Origin: an uncultured Rhodospirillales bacterium
GTDB lineage: Bacteria > Pseudomonadota > Alphaproteobacteria > ATCC43930 > CGMCC-115725
NCBI GenBank assembly: GCA_903828515.1
Contig: CAIKMD010000002.1
Span: 124,001 to 188,000, forward strand
DNA length: 64,000 nt
Direction of reading: 5' to 3'
The number at the start of each line of letters is the position of its first letter. The first letter of the stretch is position 1. Under the pieces are notes generated by a model. It was not told where the DNA came from. It ran no database searches and saw nothing but the letters and a program-made list of their open reading frames with translations. Of the stretch, positions 45,479-53,746 are shown one piece after another. Made by a program: the position numbers and the translations under genes.

Positions 45479-46462
45479 GTGACGGTTTCGCAATGGCGCA
45501 TGCTCGGCATCATGGCGGCGCTCGCGCTGGCCGTGGCCTTGCCGTTTGTCGTCTCGGGCTATCGCGTTTTCCAGTTCACCATGGTGCTCGATTACGCCAT
45601 CGCGGTATTCGGCGCCAATATCCTCACCGGCTATAACGGGCAGATCGCGCTCGGCAACGGTGCCTTCTACGCCATCGGCGCCTACACGGTCGCCATCCTG
45701 ATGACCCATGCCGGCATGCCGTATTGGGCGACAATTCCGATCGCTGCAGGGACATGTTTTGTGGCGGGGTTCCTGTTCGGCCTGCCCGCGCTTCGCCTCG
45801 AGGGCCCCTATCTGGCGCTGACGACATTCGCGCTCGCGGTGGCGACACCGCAGCTTTTGAAATATCACGGCATTGAATCGTGGACCGGCGGGGTGCAGGG
45901 CATTCTGTTCGACAAGCCGGACGCCCCCGCCGGCGTGCCGCTCAATTCCGACCAGTTCCTTTATCTCTTCTGCCTCTTCGTCACCGTCATCATGTTCGTG
46001 CTCGGGGCCAATCTGCTGCGCGGCCGGACGGGCCGGGCGATCATCGCGATTCGCGACAATCCCACCGCTGCCGCCGGCATGGGCATCGATACGTCGCTCT
46101 ACAAATCCTTGACCTTCGGCGTGAGCGCGCTCTTTACCGGCGTGGCGGGAGCGCTGGGCGCGATCGTCACCCAATTCGTCTCACCCGACAGCTTCACGCT
46201 GTTTCTCTCGATCAGTTTCATCGTCGGCGTGGTGATCGGTGGCGTTGCGACCGTCTCGGGCGCGTTTTTCGGCGCGCTGTTCGTCGAATTCGTGCCCAAT
46301 TACGCCGATCAGATATCGAAGGCAGCGCCCTGGGCGATCTATGGCGCGCTTTTGATCGCCTTCATGTATGCGATGCCGACCGGTGTGGTGGGGCTGCTGC
46401 GCCTGATCGTCCGCCGGATTGACCCTCAGTGGGCAATCCGCAAAGATGCGGGCAAGCAATAA
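45479..46462 (+). CDS. livM: branched-chain-type ABC transporter permease LivM
   Basis: 327 residues with a GTG start at 45479, one base past the LivH stop. Family blocks are NILTGYNGQIALGNGAFYAIGAY, PALRLEGPYLALTTFALAVATPQLL, and the loop AIRDNPTAAAGMGIDTSLYK. About nine membrane segments are visible. Together with LivGFH and the binding protein LivJ at 53747 it makes a complete importer. Confidence 0.93.
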   Translation: MTVSQWRMLGIMAALALAVALPFVVSGYRVFQFTMVLDYAIAVFGANILTGYNGQIALGNGAFYAIGAYTVAILMTHAGMPYWATIPIAAGTCFVAGFLFGLPALRLEGPYLALTTFALAVATPQLLKYHGIESWTGGVQGILFDKPDAPAGVPLNSDQFLYLFCLFVTVIMFVLGANLLRGRTGRAIIAIRDNPTAAAGMGIDTSLYKSLTFGVSALFTGVAGALGAIVTQFVSPDSFTLFLSISFIVGVVIGGVATVSGAFFGALFVEFVPNYADQISKAAPWAIYGALLIAFMYAMPTGVVGLLRLIVRRIDPQWAIRKDAGKQ

Positions 46463-46480
46463 TCGTCGAGGGACGCATCC

Positions 46481-47263
46481 ATGGACATGAATCTGGCCGG
46501 CCGCACCGCGCTTATTACCGGTGCGTCGAAGGGTATCGGCCTGTCGATCGCCGAGGGGTTGGCTGCCGAGGGGGTCAATCTCATCCTGGCCGCGCGTTCC
46601 AAGGAGTTGCTCGAGCAGAATGCTGCCGATCTGACCAAGAAATTCAAGATCAAGGTCGAGACCATGGCGCTCGATCTTTCCGATCAGGCCGAACGCGACA
46701 AGCTGGTCGCCGCTTATCCCGACATCGACATTCTGATCAACAACGCCGGGGCGATCCCCGGCGGGACGATTTTTGAAGTCGACGATAAGGCGTGGCGCGC
46801 CGGCTGGGACCTGAAGATCTTCGGCTACGTCAACATGACCCGCGCCTATTACGCCAGGATGCGTGAGCGCAAGCGTGGCGTGATCATCCTGATTTGCGGC
46901 CTCGGCGGCGAGAAGCTCGATTTCGGCTACATCGCCGGCGCTGCCGGCAATGCCGCGATGATGGCCTTCGCGCGCGCGATGGGCGGCAAGAGCATCAATG
47001 ACGGTATCCGCGTGCTCGCGGTCAATCCCGGCCCGGTGCTGACCGAGCGCACGAAATATCTCGGAAAGATCCGCGCCAAGCGCGAATTGGGCGACGAGGA
47101 TCGCTGGGGCGAGAATTTCACACAAATGCCGTGGGGCCGCCCGGCGACCGTCGAAGAGGTCACGCCGATGGTCGTGTTCCTCGCCTCGGACCACGCGAAT
47201 TACATCAGCGGCACGGTCGTCACCATCGATGGTGGCCTCGCCAATCGCCACAGCAGTCCCTGA
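46481..47263 (+). CDS. atypical short-chain dehydrogenase/reductase lacking the catalytic Lys
   Basis: 260 residues. The cofactor motif TGASKGIG and NNAG (ILINNAG) are intact, and an Arg at about 39 (LAARSK) suggests NADP preference. The catalytic Tyr is present (Y150 in FGYIAGAAGNAA), but the residue four after it is A154 instead of the Lys of YxxxK. The usual Ser lies in a Gly-rich segment (LICGLGG). A subgroup of SDRs carries this YIAG...GN form. It may use a different mechanism, act as a hydratase or racemase-like enzyme, or bind substrate only. Confidence 0.86.
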   Translation: MDMNLAGRTALITGASKGIGLSIAEGLAAEGVNLILAARSKELLEQNAADLTKKFKIKVETMALDLSDQAERDKLVAAYPDIDILINNAGAIPGGTIFEVDDKAWRAGWDLKIFGYVNMTRAYYARMRERKRGVIILICGLGGEKLDFGYIAGAAGNAAMMAFARAMGGKSINDGIRVLAVNPGPVLTERTKYLGKIRAKRELGDEDRWGENFTQMPWGRPATVEEVTPMVVFLASDHANYISGTVVTIDGGLANRHSSP

Positions 47264-47273
47264 AGGATCGCCC

Positions 47274-48104
47274 ATGCCCCACGCGACCGCGTCCGACGGC
47301 ACCAAGCTCTATTATGAGGTTCAGGGCAGCGGCCCCGCGATCGTCTTCGTGCATGAGCTGGCCGGGACGTGTCGTTCCTTCGACATGCAGGTCGCGGTGC
47401 TGAAGGCGACGCACACCTGCATCACCTTCAACGCGCGCGGCTATCCGACGTCCGACGTGCCGCCGACGCCGGATTCCTATTCGCAGGACATCGCGGGCGA
47501 GGATATCGGCGCGGTGCTCGACGCGGCCGGGGTGAAAGACGCGCATGTCATGGGCGTGTCGATGGGGTCGGCAGCGGCGTTGCAATTCGCGTTGAAGCAT
47601 CCCGAGCGCGTGCGCTCGGCGATCCTCTGTAGCATCGGCAGCGGCTCGGATGCCAAGCCCGACGAATATGTCGCCAACATGGAAGCAATGGCGGCGAAGG
47701 TCGAAAAGAACGGCATGGCGCAAATTCGCGAGAACTTCACCGCTTCGCCGGCGCGATTGAAGCTCAAGGAAAAGAACCCCGCCGAGTTCGAGAAGTTCGT
47801 CCAGGCGATTTCGCAATTCTCGGTGCTGGGCCTCACCAACACGATGCGCGGCGTGCAGAAGCGCCGGCCGCCGCTCTATTTCTATAAGGACGCAATCGCC
47901 AAGATGGCGATCCCGACGCTGGTCGTGCAGGGCGGGATCGACCAAGGCTGCGAGAAGCCGAGCCATTTCCTCAAAGACACGTTGCCCGGCGCGCGGCTCG
48001 AAGTTCTGCCCAACACCGGCCACGGCGTGAACATCGAAGAACCCGACTTGGTCAATCGCCTGGTCGGTGACTTTGTCGACGGCGTCGAAGCACGCCGACG
48101 TTAG
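47274..48104 (+). CDS. alpha/beta hydrolase
   Basis: 276 residues from ATG 47274, the first ATG after the SDR; the longer open frame begins inside that gene. The oxyanion segment is VFVHELAG, the nucleophile S96 lies in GVSMGS, an acid lies in QGGIDQGC, and the His in NTGHGVNIEEP. It is cytoplasmic. In a ring-opening pathway this fold often hydrolyses a lactone, enol-lactone, ester or C-C bond (as in 3-oxoadipate enol-lactonase), but no subfamily is evident. Confidence 0.88.
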   Translation: MPHATASDGTKLYYEVQGSGPAIVFVHELAGTCRSFDMQVAVLKATHTCITFNARGYPTSDVPPTPDSYSQDIAGEDIGAVLDAAGVKDAHVMGVSMGSAAALQFALKHPERVRSAILCSIGSGSDAKPDEYVANMEAMAAKVEKNGMAQIRENFTASPARLKLKEKNPAEFEKFVQAISQFSVLGLTNTMRGVQKRRPPLYFYKDAIAKMAIPTLVVQGGIDQGCEKPSHFLKDTLPGARLEVLPNTGHGVNIEEPDLVNRLVGDFVDGVEARRR

Positions 48105-48118
48105 CACTGGAGAAGAGT

Positions 48119-49318
48119 ATGCCCTTCAAACCCGCCTCGTCCGCGCTATCGGACCTCGTGGTTCTCGATCTGACACGGGTGCGCTCGGGGCCAACCTGCG
48201 TGCGTCAGCTCGCGGATTGGGGTGCGAACGTCATCAAGATCGACGCACGCGAGGAAGGCGGCGCTGACGGGGCCGGTCCCTCGGACTTCTCGTCGCGCCA
48301 CGACCCGGATTTTCAGAATCTTCATCGCAACAAGCGGGCGATGAGCCTCAATCTCAAACATCCCGACGGCATCGCGATCTTCCGCCGGCTTGCCGAGAAG
48401 GCCGATATCGTGGTCGAGAATTATCGCCCCGACGTAAAGAACCGTCTTGGCATCGATTACGAATCGCTGAAGGCGATCAACAAGCGGATCATTTACGCCA
48501 GCATCTCGGGTTTCGGCCAGGATGGGCCCTATCAAAGCCGGCCGGGCGTCGATCAGATCGCGCAGGGCATGTCAGGCCTGATGTCGATCACCGGCGAGGA
48601 AGGTCGCGGACCGATGCGGGTCGGCATCGCGGTCGGCGACGTAGCGGCGGGCATGTGCGCGGCGGTCGGCGTTTTGACCGCGTTGCACGAGCGCGAACGC
48701 TCGGGCGAAGGCCAATGGGTGCAGACCTCGCTGCTCGAGGCGCTGCTGTTCTTCCTCGACTTCCAGGGCGCGCGCTATCTGATGAGCGGCGAGGTGGCGG
48801 GACAGGCCGGCAACAATCATCCGACCGGCGTCCCGACCGGCACGTTCAAGGCCAAGGACGGCTACGTCAACATCGCGCCGACGCCGCCGATGTGGAAGCG
48901 CTTTTGCGTGGCGATCGGGCGCGAGGAATGGGCCAGTGATCCGAAATACGCGACACCCAAGGATCGCCGCAAGCATCGTGAGGAATTGAACGGTCTCATC
49001 TCTGCGATGACCGAGAAACAGGACATGACCGTGCTGGTCGAACTGTTCAATAAGGCGGGTGTGCCGTGCGGGCCGGTCAACACGATCGACCAGGCCTTCA
49101 ACGATCCGCAGGTCAAGCATCTCGGCATTGCGAAGGACGTGCCGTCGCGCGCGCTGGGCACCATCAAGCTGATTGGCCAGCCGGTCAATCTCAGCCGCAC
49201 GCCGACGACCATGGTGACGGGCGCGCCCGAATACGCCGAACAGGCGGACGAAATTCTCGCCGAGTTCGGCTATTCGGCGAAGGACATCGAAGCGTTCCGT
49301 AAGAACGGCGCGGTCTGA
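48119..49318 (+). CDS. class III (CaiB/BaiF) CoA-transferase
   Basis: 399 residues. The N-terminal VVLDLTRVRSGP, then ADWGANVIKIDA, RNKRAMSLNLKHPDG and KADIVVENYRP are hallmark stretches. The catalytic Asp is D174 in AVGDVAAGM. It moves CoA from a donor thioester to an acid by a covalent Asp intermediate. It is followed directly by acyl-CoA dehydrogenases, so it is the likely activator of the first acid in this pathway. A second member (58317) lies 10 kb downstream. Confidence 0.93.
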   Translation: MPFKPASSALSDLVVLDLTRVRSGPTCVRQLADWGANVIKIDAREEGGADGAGPSDFSSRHDPDFQNLHRNKRAMSLNLKHPDGIAIFRRLAEKADIVVENYRPDVKNRLGIDYESLKAINKRIIYASISGFGQDGPYQSRPGVDQIAQGMSGLMSITGEEGRGPMRVGIAVGDVAAGMCAAVGVLTALHERERSGEGQWVQTSLLEALLFFLDFQGARYLMSGEVAGQAGNNHPTGVPTGTFKAKDGYVNIAPTPPMWKRFCVAIGREEWASDPKYATPKDRRKHREELNGLISAMTEKQDMTVLVELFNKAGVPCGPVNTIDQAFNDPQVKHLGIAKDVPSRALGTIKLIGQPVNLSRTPTTMVTGAPEYAEQADEILAEFGYSAKDIEAFRKNGAV

Positions 49319-49329
49319 GGAGCGAAACG

Positions 49330-50490
49330 ATGGATTTCGGCTTTACCGACGAACAGAAGATGCTGCGCGAAAGCCTCAGCAAGCTGATGGATCGTCACGC
49401 CACGCCCGATTACATTCGCGGGCTGGAGCGCGAGCAGGCTTATCCGTATGCGCTTTATGACGAATGGATCAAGGCTGGCATCCTCGCCATGCCGTTTCCC
49501 GAGGCCTATGGCGGACTGGGCGGCAATGCCATCGACATGGCGATCATCGGCGACGAGATTTCCTATCGCAGCACCGATCTCTCGATGGCCTTGGGCGGTA
49601 GCATGTTCTGCGGCCTCAACCTCGTGCGCAAGGCGACCGAAGAGCAGAAGCGCTATTGGATTCCGAAGCTGCTGGCCGGCGAGATCAAGATGTCGATCTC
49701 GATGTCCGAGCCCGATGCCGGCTCCGATATCGGCGCGATGCGGACGACGGCGGTCAAAGATGGCGATCACTATGTGATCAACGGCCAGAAGCTCTGGGCG
49801 ACCGGTGCCGCCGCCAAGAACAATGTCATCAACCTCTATCTGAAGACCGATCCGAAAGCGCATTACCGGCAAGGCATGTCGCTCTTTCTGGTCGACAACA
49901 CGACGCCCGGCATCGAGATGAAGAAGCTCGATATGCTGGGGCGCCGCTGCACCGGCACCTATGAGGTGTTCTTCAAAGACGTGCGCGTGCCGGCCGACCG
50001 GCTCGTCGGCGGCGAGGCGGGGCTCAACAAGGGTTTCGATTTCGTGCTGTCGGGCCTGCAGGTCGAACGTACCGTTTCGGCCGCCAATTCCTGCGGCGGT
50101 GCGCGCGCGGTGGTCGATCTCGCTTCGGCTTATGCGAAGGAGCGTAAACAGTTCGGCAAACCGATCGGCACGTTCCAGGCGATTGCCCATATGCTCGCCG
50201 ACATGGAGACCGAAGTCGCCGCGGCATCGTCGCTGATGTGGCGCGCGGCATGGATGGTGTCCGCGGGCCAGAACGCGCTCAAGGAAATCACCATGGCGAA
50301 GCTCTTTTGCAGCGAGACTTATGCCAAGGTCGCGAACATGGGCATGCAGGTGTTGGGCGGTTACGGCTACAACATGGAGTTCGACATGCAGCGCCATTAT
50401 CGCGATGCGCGCGTGGCGACCGTGGCGGCGGGCTCGTCGCAAATCCAACGCAACCTGATCGCCAATCTCATGGGACATAAGGTGCAATAA
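49330..50490 (+). CDS. acyl-CoA dehydrogenase, isovaleryl-CoA dehydrogenase-like active site
   Basis: 386 residues with ISMSEPDAGSDIG (FAD/substrate loop) and GGYGYNMEFDMQRHYRDAR near the end. The MCAD catalytic Glu position (YEGTSQIQ) reads AAGSSQIQ, so that base is missing. Instead E246 in GLQVERTVS is at the helix-G position used as base in isovaleryl- and long-chain-type enzymes. This favours a substrate with branching or bulk near the beta carbon. It is separated from a close paralogue (51709) by the MetE-like gene. Confidence 0.93.
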   Translation: MDFGFTDEQKMLRESLSKLMDRHATPDYIRGLEREQAYPYALYDEWIKAGILAMPFPEAYGGLGGNAIDMAIIGDEISYRSTDLSMALGGSMFCGLNLVRKATEEQKRYWIPKLLAGEIKMSISMSEPDAGSDIGAMRTTAVKDGDHYVINGQKLWATGAAAKNNVINLYLKTDPKAHYRQGMSLFLVDNTTPGIEMKKLDMLGRRCTGTYEVFFKDVRVPADRLVGGEAGLNKGFDFVLSGLQVERTVSAANSCGGARAVVDLASAYAKERKQFGKPIGTFQAIAHMLADMETEVAAASSLMWRAAWMVSAGQNALKEITMAKLFCSETYAKVANMGMQVLGGYGYNMEFDMQRHYRDARVATVAAGSSQIQRNLIANLMGHKVQ

Positions 50491-50526
50491 GCACGGGTCC
50501 CGCACGCGGGACAACGGGAGAACTTG

Positions 50527-51702
50527 ATGGCCCAGGCAGCAACGCAGCGGAACACCGATCACATCCAGACGACTCATACCGGGAGCCTGCCGCGTCCGGC
50601 GGACATCGTCGATTTCCTGCGCCGGCAAATTCGCGGCGAGGCGGCCGATCAAGCCGCGTTCGAACGCCTTGTCGAAATCGCCGTGCCCCAGATCATCGCA
50701 CGCCAGATGGAAGCAGGTATCGACGTCGTCAACGATGGCGAGGTCGGCAAGGCGTCGTATGCGACTTACATTCAGGAACGGCTATCCGGTTTTGGTCCGG
50801 TCGAGCGCGAGAAATGGCCGCAGGATCTCAATCGCGAGCGCGGCGAATTCCCGGAATTCTATGGCCGGTCGGGCGTTGCGAACGGTCCGGCCAGCCGGCG
50901 CCTGCTTGGTTGCGTCGGGCCGGTCGCGGTGCGCGACCGCAAGACTCTGGCGCGCGAAATCGAAACGCTTAAAGCCGCGGCGGCGAAAGCCAAACCCGGC
51001 GCGACGTTCATGAGCGCTGCGTCGCCCGGCGTGGTGTCGCGCTTTCATCCGAATTTCTACTATCCCTCGACCAAAGAATTCCGCGAAGCGGTTGGCGCGG
51101 CGATGCGCGAGGAATATGAGGCGATCGTCGATGCTGGTTTCATTCTCCAGCTCGATTGCCCCGATCTGGCCTCGGGATGGAACAGCGTCTTCGCCGAGGC
51201 GGGACCGTCCGAGTTCGTGGCCGAATGCGAGACGAGCATCGGTATTCTGAATGACGCGCTGCGTAACGTTCCGGGCGACCGCGTGCGCTTGCATCTCTGC
51301 TGGGGCAATTACGAAGGCCCGCATATCCACGACATCCCGATCGAGACGATCCTGCCGGCCGTTCTTAAAACAAAGGCGCAGGTGATTTCGTTCGAGGGTG
51401 CCAATCCGCGTCACGCCCATGAATGGGAAGTGTGGCGACGGGTGAAGCTGCCCGACGACAAGATGCTGATGCCAGGCGTGATCGATTCGACGACCAATTT
51501 CGTCGAGCATCCCGAGTTGGTCGCGCAGCGGATCGGACTTTATGCCGATATCGTCGGCCGCGAACGCGTGATCGCCGGTGTCGATTGCGGGTTCGAGACC
51601 TTTGCCGGCGGCGCGCGCGTCGACGCGCGGATCGTCTATGCCAAGCTCGCGGCGCTGGCCGAGGGCGCACGGATCGCAACGGATCGTCTCTGGCGGCACT
51701 GA
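50527..51702 (+). CDS. single-barrel MetE-like (cobalamin-independent methionine synthase/thiol transferase) protein
   Basis: 391 residues from ATG 50527 (TTG 50524 also in frame). It corresponds to one barrel, about half of full-length MetE. Zinc ligands line up as H256-x-C258 (RLHLCWG), E290 (ISFEGANPR) and C354 (GVDCGFET), and the N-terminal HTGSLPRP is conserved. The family transfers a methyl or alkyl group to a thiol, as in methionine synthase and epoxyalkane:CoM transferase. Its place between two acyl-CoA dehydrogenases argues for a catabolic alkyl or methyl transfer rather than methionine synthesis. Confidence 0.85.
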   Translation: MAQAATQRNTDHIQTTHTGSLPRPADIVDFLRRQIRGEAADQAAFERLVEIAVPQIIARQMEAGIDVVNDGEVGKASYATYIQERLSGFGPVEREKWPQDLNRERGEFPEFYGRSGVANGPASRRLLGCVGPVAVRDRKTLAREIETLKAAAAKAKPGATFMSAASPGVVSRFHPNFYYPSTKEFREAVGAAMREEYEAIVDAGFILQLDCPDLASGWNSVFAEAGPSEFVAECETSIGILNDALRNVPGDRVRLHLCWGNYEGPHIHDIPIETILPAVLKTKAQVISFEGANPRHAHEWEVWRRVKLPDDKMLMPGVIDSTTNFVEHPELVAQRIGLYADIVGRERVIAGVDCGFETFAGGARVDARIVYAKLAALAEGARIATDRLWRH

Positions 51703-51708
51703 CGGTTC

Positions 51709-52860
51709 ATGGATTCCCGTTTCAGCGAAGAACAGAATCTGCTGCGCGACACCGTCGCCAAGCTGATGGCGAAGCACTGCCCGCCCGAATTCATGCGCCG
51801 GATCGATCGCGAGCAATCCTATCCCTACATGCTCTACGATTCCTGGGTCGAGGCCGGGCTTTTCCGTATGCCCTTCGCCGAAGCCTATGGCGGCTTGGGC
51901 GGCAGCACCGTTGACGCTTGTATCATCGCCGAGGAAATCGGCCGGGTCAGCGCCGATCTTTCGATGATGTATGGCGGCAGTACATTTTGCGGCCTCAATG
52001 TTCAGCGCAAAGGCTCGGAAGAACAAAAGGCCTATTGGCTGCCGCGCCTGATGTCGGGCGAGATTCGAATGTCGATCTCGATGTCGGAACCCGATGCCGG
52101 CTCCGATGTCGGGGCTATTCGGACGACCGCGGTGCGTGACGGGGATCATTATATTGTCAACGGACAGAAGCTCTGGGCGACCGGGGCGGGGGCCAAGAAC
52201 AACGTCATCAACGTTTATGTGAAAACCGATCCGAAGGTGCATTACCGCCAGGGTATGTCGCTGTTCCTGGTCGACAACGACACGCCGGGCATCGAATTGC
52301 GCAAGCTCGATATGCTCGGCCGCTATTGCACCGGCACCTACGAGATTTTCTTCAAGGACGTGCGGGTGCCGGCTGATCGGCTGATCGGCGGCGAGAACAA
52401 GGGATGGGAGTGCATCCTGTCGGGCTTGCAGGTCGAGCGTGTCGTAGCGGCGGCGGCCGATGTCGGCTCGGCCGAAGGCTGCGTCGAGATGGCCCTCGCC
52501 TACGCCAAAGACCGGAAGCAATTCGGCCGGCCGATCGGAACGTTTCAGGCCATCGCGCATATGCTCGCCGACATGGCGACCGAAGTGGCGGCGGCGCGGG
52601 CGCTGATGTATCAATGCGCCGCCATGGTCGACCAGGGCGAAGACGCGCTCAAGGACATCACCATGGCCAAGCTGTTCGCCTCGGAGACCTATGCCAAAGT
52701 CGCCAATCTCGGCATGCAGATTTTCGGCGCCTATGGCTACAACAAGGAGTTCGATATGCAGCGCCATTACCGGGATGCGCGCATCGCCACGGTTGCCGCC
52801 GGAACCTCGCAGGTTCAGCGCAACCTCATCGCCGGATTGATGGGCCTCAAGGCCCAATAG
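51709..52860 (+). CDS. acyl-CoA dehydrogenase, paralogue of 49330
   Basis: 383 residues, visibly a close paralogue of the enzyme 2.4 kb upstream (shared EQ-YPY, EAYGGLGG, MSISMSEPDAGSD, KLWATGA, HYRQGMSLFLVDN). It has the same active-site pattern: no Glu at AAGTSQVQ and a candidate base E243 in GLQVERVVA. The N-terminal residues MDSRFSEEQ differ enough to suggest distinct substrates. It starts 6 bases after the MetE-like gene and precedes the hydratase/lyase homologue. Confidence 0.92.
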   Translation: MDSRFSEEQNLLRDTVAKLMAKHCPPEFMRRIDREQSYPYMLYDSWVEAGLFRMPFAEAYGGLGGSTVDACIIAEEIGRVSADLSMMYGGSTFCGLNVQRKGSEEQKAYWLPRLMSGEIRMSISMSEPDAGSDVGAIRTTAVRDGDHYIVNGQKLWATGAGAKNNVINVYVKTDPKVHYRQGMSLFLVDNDTPGIELRKLDMLGRYCTGTYEIFFKDVRVPADRLIGGENKGWECILSGLQVERVVAAAADVGSAEGCVEMALAYAKDRKQFGRPIGTFQAIAHMLADMATEVAAARALMYQCAAMVDQGEDALKDITMAKLFASETYAKVANLGMQIFGAYGYNKEFDMQRHYRDARIATVAAGTSQVQRNLIAGLMGLKAQ

Positions 52861-52884
52861 ATTTAACCAGGGGAACAACCGATC

Positions 52885-53718
52885 ATGACCACCGAATACA
52901 AATATTCGACCGTCCTCGTCGATTTCGAAGACGGCATTGCCTGGGTCACGCTGAACCGGCCCGAGAAGCGCAATGCGATGAGCCCGACCCTCAACAAAGA
53001 AATGATCGAGGTGATCGAGAAGCTCGAGGTCGACGAGCGCTGTGGCGTGCTGGTCCTGACCGGCGCCGGCGACGCGTTCTCGGCCGGCATGGACTTGAAA
53101 GAGTTCTTCCGCGAATCCGACAATCTGCCGCCCGAGGCCTGGGCGCAGATTTCGCGCAACTCGCAGATCTGGCAGCTCCAGCGCCTGCGCTATTTCCCTA
53201 AGCCGACGATCGCCATGGTCAATGGCTGGTGCTTCGGCGGCGGGTTCAACCCGGTGACCGCGTGCGACATTGCGGTTGCCGCCGAAGAAGCGATCTTCGG
53301 TCTCTCGGAAGTGAACTGGGGCATCATCCCGGCCGGCAACGTGCTGAAGTCGGTGACCACGACGATGCGCCATCGCGACGGTCTCTATTATTCGCTGACC
53401 GGCGACAACTTCAACGGCACCGAGGCGGCCAAGATGGGCTTCGTCAATTTCGCGGTGCCGCGCGCGGAAATGCGCGACAAGGTGAAAGAGATCGCCACCA
53501 AGATGCTGGGCAAGAACCGCGCTGCCGCGCGCGCGATCAAGAACGCCTATCGCAAGATCGCCGAGATGTCGTGGGATGCGTCCGAGGATTATTTGATGGC
53601 GAAGCTCGATCAGCTCCGCTTGACCGATCCCGACAAGGGCCGCGCCAAGGGCATGAAGCAATTCCTCGATGACAAGACTTATCGCCCCGGTCTGGGCGCT
53701 TACAAAGCCGACAAATAA
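52885..53718 (+). CDS. hydroxycinnamoyl-CoA hydratase/lyase-like crotonase
   Basis: 277 residues, very similar in layout to Pseudomonas hydroxycinnamoyl-CoA (feruloyl-CoA) hydratase/lyase: LNRPEKRNAMSPTLN, SAGMDLKE, MVNGWCFGGGF, FGLSEVNWGI and GMKQFLDDK. The catalytic acid is E142 (E143 in the Pseudomonas enzyme) and M69 and G119 match its oxyanion hole. But the residues that hold the phenolic group there, Tyr75, Ser123 and Tyr239, correspond to F74, N122 and M238 here. It therefore probably cleaves a beta-hydroxyacyl-CoA to an aldehyde and acetyl-CoA for a substrate without that phenol. Its position after two dehydrogenases fits this sequence of steps. Confidence 0.9.
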   Translation: MTTEYKYSTVLVDFEDGIAWVTLNRPEKRNAMSPTLNKEMIEVIEKLEVDERCGVLVLTGAGDAFSAGMDLKEFFRESDNLPPEAWAQISRNSQIWQLQRLRYFPKPTIAMVNGWCFGGGFNPVTACDIAVAAEEAIFGLSEVNWGIIPAGNVLKSVTTTMRHRDGLYYSLTGDNFNGTEAAKMGFVNFAVPRAEMRDKVKEIATKMLGKNRAAARAIKNAYRKIAEMSWDASEDYLMAKLDQLRLTDPDKGRAKGMKQFLDDKTYRPGLGAYKADK

Positions 53719-53746
53719 GTAAAAATCGTTTTTCGGGAGGACGCCT

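Noticed and set aside
50782-53661. 959-codon minus-strand open frame across three genes
   Set aside because: It runs antisense to the MetE-like, dehydrogenase and hydratase/lyase genes, all with conserved motifs. Its length is explained by high GC and rare stop codons.
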